From VRUE01 sp963703175 (GTDB lineage Bacteria > Actinomycetota > Thermoleophilia > Solirubrobacterales > 70-9), in NCBI GenBank assembly GCA_963703175.1, contig OY969794.1, positions 1,674,001 through 1,738,000 on the forward strand: a DNA stretch of 64,000 nt, given 5' to 3'. Position numbers and translations under genes: made by a program. Position 1 is the first letter of the stretch; the number at the start of each line of letters is the position of its first letter. The notes under the pieces were generated by a model. It ran no database searches and was not told the origin of the DNA. It worked only from the letters and a program-made list of their open reading frames with translations. Positions 61,032-64,000 of this stretch are shown here, one piece after another.

Positions 61032-61100
61032 TCGGGCGCAAGGCTAGGAGCCAGGCCGGACGTTCGGGCAAGCTCTTTATGGTTCGCTGCCGTGGCGGCG

Positions 61101-62207
61101 ATGACTAGGCGCAGGCGGATCGCGGCCGCTGCGGTTTGCGGAGTTGCGATCGGCGCCTTTGCTTTTGGCGCCACGCTTGGTGATGACTCCGAGCCGCGGT
61201 CAAGTACGGCCAGTCAGTTGAGTCCCAGGCGGCTGGCGGGGGAGCGGATCGTGCTCGGTTTCTCCTCGGCGCAGCCGCCCGCGACGGTCAAGCGGATGAT
61301 CCGCGATGGCGAGGCTGCGGGAGTGCTCCTCTTTTCGGAGAACTTGCCCAGTCGCACCGCGGGGCGGCGCCTGATTCACCGCTTGCAGGTGATCCCGCGA
61401 CCGCCCGGGTTACGCGACCCGTTGCTGGTCATGGCCGACCAAGAGGGAGGCCTGGTCAAGCGGATCGGCGGCGCGCCGAGTGCTTCGGCAGCCACGATGG
61501 GGGCCCGCGGCGGCGCCTACGGCCGTGCGCAAGGTCAGCGCACCGCGGCCAACCTACGCAGCCTCGGCGTCAATGTCGACCTCGCCCCGGTTCTCGACGC
61601 CGCCCGCCCGGGCGGAACGATCGCCGAAACCGATCGCGGCTTCGGCTCGACCGCGGCCCAGGTTGCCGCGACCGCGGTTCCGTTTGCCGAAGGACTGCAG
61701 GACGGTGGCGTGGCGGCGACCGGCAAGCACTTCCCCGGGCTTGGCTCCGCTCGCCTCAACACCGACGACGCCGTGCAGCGCATCGGGCTCTCGAAGCAAG
61801 CCCTGCGAAGCATCGACGAGGCTCCCTATCACCGCTTCATCGATGCCGGCGGTGATCTGGTGATGCTGAGCACCGCGATCTACCCGGCCTTCTCGCCCCA
61901 GCCGGCGGCCTTCTCCCGTCCTATCGCCACGGGTGAGTTGCGCGAACGACTCGGCTTCGAAGGAGTCTCGATCACCGACGCACTCGACACCGTCGCTGCC
62001 CACGCCTTCGGCAACTCCGCCAGGGTCGCCCGCGCCGCTGCGAGCGCCGGCGCCGACCTGCTCCTCTACACCGATCCGGATGAAGCCGCACACGCCCACC
62101 ACGCCCTCCTACGGGCTCTGCGTAGCGGCAAGCTTTCGCGTACCTCATTCGAAGAAGCGGCCGGCCGGGTGTTGCATTTACGGCATCGACTAAGTCCCTC
62201 GGGGTAG
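61101..62207 (+). CDS. Glycoside hydrolase family 3 (NagZ-like beta-N-acetylhexosaminidase)
   Basis: 368 aa from the ATG at 61101 (GTG at 61092 also possible). Signal peptide or anchor (RRIAAAAVCGVAIGAFAFGATLG), then the GH3 barrel with ADQEGG, TGKHFPGLG and the nucleophile Asp in SITDALD. Exported, probably trimming GlcNAc from peptidoglycan fragments. Its last codons, Ser-Pro-Ser-Gly-stop, lie inside the left arm of palindrome I. Confidence 0.85.
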   Translation: MTRRRRIAAAAVCGVAIGAFAFGATLGDDSEPRSSTASQLSPRRLAGERIVLGFSSAQPPATVKRMIRDGEAAGVLLFSENLPSRTAGRRLIHRLQVIPRPPGLRDPLLVMADQEGGLVKRIGGAPSASAATMGARGGAYGRAQGQRTAANLRSLGVNVDLAPVLDAARPGGTIAETDRGFGSTAAQVAATAVPFAEGLQDGGVAATGKHFPGLGSARLNTDDAVQRIGLSKQALRSIDEAPYHRFIDAGGDLVMLSTAIYPAFSPQPAAFSRPIATGELRERLGFEGVSITDALDTVAAHAFGNSARVARAAASAGADLLLYTDPDEAAHAHHALLRALRSGKLSRTSFEEAAGRVLHLRHRLSPSG

Positions 62208-62304
62208 GGGTGAAACGTCTTGTACTTTTTTCGCGGCGAGGCATGCGGACAGCCGCCAACCGTCTTCGGAAAAAGTTAAGTGGAACCCCTACCCCGAGGG
62301 ACTT
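62192..62304. repeat. Palindromic element I containing both stop codons of a convergent pair
   Basis: Perfect 20-bp arms (62192-62211/62285-62304), tips AAGTCCCTCGGGG. The TAG of the NagZ-like gene (62205-62207) and the CTA of the cyclase gene (62289-62291) lie in mirror positions, so both proteins end Ser-Pro-Ser-Gly. Inside: CGTCTTG, ACTTTTTTC/GGAAAAAGT pairing and GCGGC/GCCGC. CGTCTTG and the T-rich inner stem match element G (minus strand). Confidence 0.82.
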
Positions 62305-63764
62305 TTTGCCGGCGCCGCGGTCCCCGCGACCCGCACCGAGTCGCGCCCAGCCCGCTTTGCCTCGTACATAGCGTTGTCGGCCGCCGAGAGCACCGCGTCG
62401 TAACTCTCGGTGCTCGGGCCGAACGTCGCGATCCCGATGCTAGCCGTAGTTGGCGGTGCCGCCTCCCCCGCGGGAGTGTGGAGGCGGATCGCGGTTGCGA
62501 TTGCTTCGGCGACCTCCTCGGCCTCGTCGAGGTCGCAGCGAGGCAGGACGATCGCGAACTCGTCGCCTCCCAGCCGTGCGACGACGTCGGTGGCGCGCAT
62601 CCGTTCGCTCAGCACCTTGGCGATCTCGGCAATCGTCCGGTCACCGGCCGAATGGCCGAGTGTGTCGTTGACCTGCTTGAAGTTGTCGAGGTCGAGCATC
62701 AGCGCTGCCCCGACGGTCTTCTCGCGGCGGCTGCGGGCAAGCTCGGTGCGCAGGTCCTCTTCGAACCGCCGCCGGTTCTTCAGTCCCGTCAGTGGATCGT
62801 GGCTGGCCTGCTGCTTCAGTTCCTGCATTCGTTCGCGGCGACTCCAGACCAGGACCAGGGCGGCGAGCAAGGCGGCTAGGGAGATACCGACGATGGCGAT
62901 CAGCACCGGCAGGCTGACCCCTGGCCGGTTGGGGTCGCGCACAACCAGCAGCCAGGTACGGTCGGCGACTCGCAGGGGGGCGGTTGCGCCTTCCTCGCGG
63001 TTGAGGGATGGCCCGACCACCGACCTACCGCGCTCGACCAACGATACGTCGACCTCATCCGGCAGCGCCGTGGTCGCCGCCGCGGCCAGGTCGGAGACGC
63101 GAAAGGAGCCGAGGGCGAAGCCGGCGAGTGCCGCACGACGCTGGGCGACGGTGCTCGTCGGCGCGCCGTCGCGATAGACGGGCCGGAAGACGTTGATTCC
63201 AGTGCCGCCGAGAGGCAGCCGGATCACCGGGGTGGCGGACGGGCTGCCGGTGTTCTCGGAGCGCAGCAGGCGGCTGGCGCGGATCGGGTCGGAGCCGACG
63301 TCGTAGCCGTAGGGGGTGGTGATGTTGAGTTTGGATTTCGTCGCGACATAAGCGAGTGGGTAGTAGCGCGGCCGCTCGCCCTCTCTGCGCAGGTCGCCGA
63401 GCGGGCTGCGTTCGACGATCTGGAAGCCGTGGTTGCGTTCAAAGCGGGCTCTTGCCGAGTTTGGGACGGCGGGAAGGAAGCCGGTGGCCGAGAGAGCGCC
63501 GCTGCTCAGCAGCGAGTCCGCAATCACCTCGAACTCGTGCTCGGTGAACCTGCCCTCAGCTTGGTAGAAGGCCGCGGCGCTGGCGAGCTGACCGACCGAG
63601 AGGGCGGCGAGCGCCTCCGCCTGGCGCGCGGATCGGACCGCCTCGCTGTGCTGCATCTGGGCGAAATTGTCGGATTCGCGATCGTGCACCACTAGGGCAA
63701 TCGCGACCGACCCGATCGCGATTGCGGCGACAACGGCTAGTCCGAGCCAGAAACGTAGGCGCAT
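62289..63764 (-). CDS. Membrane diguanylate cyclase with CHASE-like sensor
   Basis: 491 aa from the ATG at 63764 (AGGAGT in front). Two membrane helices (~2-26 and ~290-312) enclose an extracellular CHASE-like domain. The C-terminal GGDEF domain has the intact active site RLGGDEFAIVL and an I-site RATD five residues earlier, so it should make cyclic di-GMP with product inhibition. The end lies in palindrome I. Confidence 0.9.
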   Translation of the reverse strand: MRLRFWLGLAVVAAIAIGSVAIALVVHDRESDNFAQMQHSEAVRSARQAEALAALSVGQLASAAAFYQAEGRFTEHEFEVIADSLLSSGALSATGFLPAVPNSARARFERNHGFQIVERSPLGDLRREGERPRYYPLAYVATKSKLNITTPYGYDVGSDPIRASRLLRSENTGSPSATPVIRLPLGGTGINVFRPVYRDGAPTSTVAQRRAALAGFALGSFRVSDLAAAATTALPDEVDVSLVERGRSVVGPSLNREEGATAPLRVADRTWLLVVRDPNRPGVSLPVLIAIVGISLAALLAALVLVWSRRERMQELKQQASHDPLTGLKNRRRFEEDLRTELARSRREKTVGAALMLDLDNFKQVNDTLGHSAGDRTIAEIAKVLSERMRATDVVARLGGDEFAIVLPRCDLDEAEEVAEAIATAIRLHTPAGEAAPPTTASIGIATFGPSTESYDAVLSAADNAMYEAKRAGRDSVRVAGTAAPAKSPSG

Positions 63765-63796
63765 ACTCCTCTTGTCGACCAGCTCGGCACCCACCC

Positions 63797-64000
63797 TTAC
63801 TCGGCAGGAACGCTTGCGAGCGACTCCCACAGATACAGCGAGGCGAGACTGCGGTGAGGTCTCCAGGCTTCGCCGATCTCCAGCACCTGCAGCGGCGTCG
63901 GCATCTCCTCCAGCTCGTACTCGATCTGGATCGCTTTGCGGATGCCGAGGTCGCCGCCGGAGAGAACGTCAGGACGTTCCAGGTGGAAGAGCAGGAACAT
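63797..64000 (-). CDS. DNA-3-methyladenine glycosylase II-like protein (partial, 5' end outside window)
   Basis: The last 67 residues of a frame entering from the right edge. Segments such as FHLERPDVLSGGDLGIRKAIQ and WRPHRSLASLYLWE match the C-terminus of AlkA/HhH-GPD glycosylases, including the catalytic-region Asp in GDLG. Base-excision repair of alkylated bases. Confidence 0.75.
   Translation of the reverse strand: MFLLFHLERPDVLSGGDLGIRKAIQIEYELEEMPTPLQVLEIGEAWRPHRSLASLYLWESLASVPAE

Noticed and set aside
60570..61091. Long N-terminal extension of the NagZ-like protein
   Set aside because: The extension lies antisense to bioB, while a signal-peptide-like start occurs at 61101.
61032..61100. 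Riboswitch or BirA box before bioB
   Set aside because: The 69-bp gap has no recognisable aptamer or the palindrome seen before bioA.

Overview
The window looks like chromosome of a high-GC actinobacterium, most likely class Thermoleophilia (Solirubrobacterales-like). This is inferred from the S10-spc-alpha ribosomal gene order, many leaderless starts with a TANNNT -10 box 6-7 nt before ATG/GTG, a secreted decapeptide-repeat protein at the left edge, and lineage-typical small membrane proteins. No 16S gene is present, so the placement is tentative.

Layout. 1-2.6 kb: partial repeat protein, flavin monooxygenase, small membrane protein, HAD protein. 2.6-7.8 kb: a rearranged str operon in which rpsL-rpsG run on the minus strand behind a membrane-protein gene while fusA-tuf run on plus. 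7.9-24.8 kb: an almost complete ribosomal superoperon from rpsJ to rplQ with secY, adk, map and rpoA. No infA is seen between map and rpmJ. 24.8-33 kb: truA, surE, ligA, dacB, a patatin-like protein and an acyl-CoA synthetase. 33-36.7 kb: an anchored thioredoxin-fold protein, an FAD enzyme and a divergent MocR regulator. 36.7-43.4 kb: an accessory stretch around tRNA-Pro(CGG) with two toxin-antitoxin pairs, broken or truncated genes, a ferritin-like protein and an SRA-like plus PD-(D/E)XK nuclease. 43.5-47.5 kb: a partner-switching sigma-factor module (PP2C phosphatase, STAS, HATPase, SigB/F-type sigma) with a matching promoter. 47.6-52 kb: superoxide dismutase, GMC oxidoreductase, rubredoxin, LemA, Nudix. 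52-61 kb: biotin genes (bioA; bioB-bioF-bioD) flanking a desaturase/reductase/MarR/MFS block. 61-64 kb: a NagZ-like hydrolase, a diguanylate cyclase and a partial AlkA-type glycosylase.

The most striking feature is a large set of palindromic, RNA-like elements, about fifteen in 64 kb. In several groups the stems differ completely between copies yet remain self-complementary, while the single-stranded linkers are conserved. One group fills three whole intergenic gaps in the ribosomal operon and places the next gene's Shine-Dalgarno in its 3' arm (rplW, rplP, rplF). A second group shares a 16-nt linker (next to rplQ/truA and dacB/patatin). A third group occurs inside coding sequence: related palindromes are read in the same phase within rpsQ, rplE and rpsE, giving S17 a long N-terminal tail and L5 and S5 long C-terminal tails. 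A non-coding copy matching the rpsE copy at about 80 of 92 positions lies between the Nudix gene and bioA. This resembles in principle the in-frame palindromic elements of Rickettsia, which I do not know to be described in this lineage. Other palindromes carry both stop codons of a convergent gene pair, form a three-hairpin junction in the gap before rpmJ, or encode the start of BioD.
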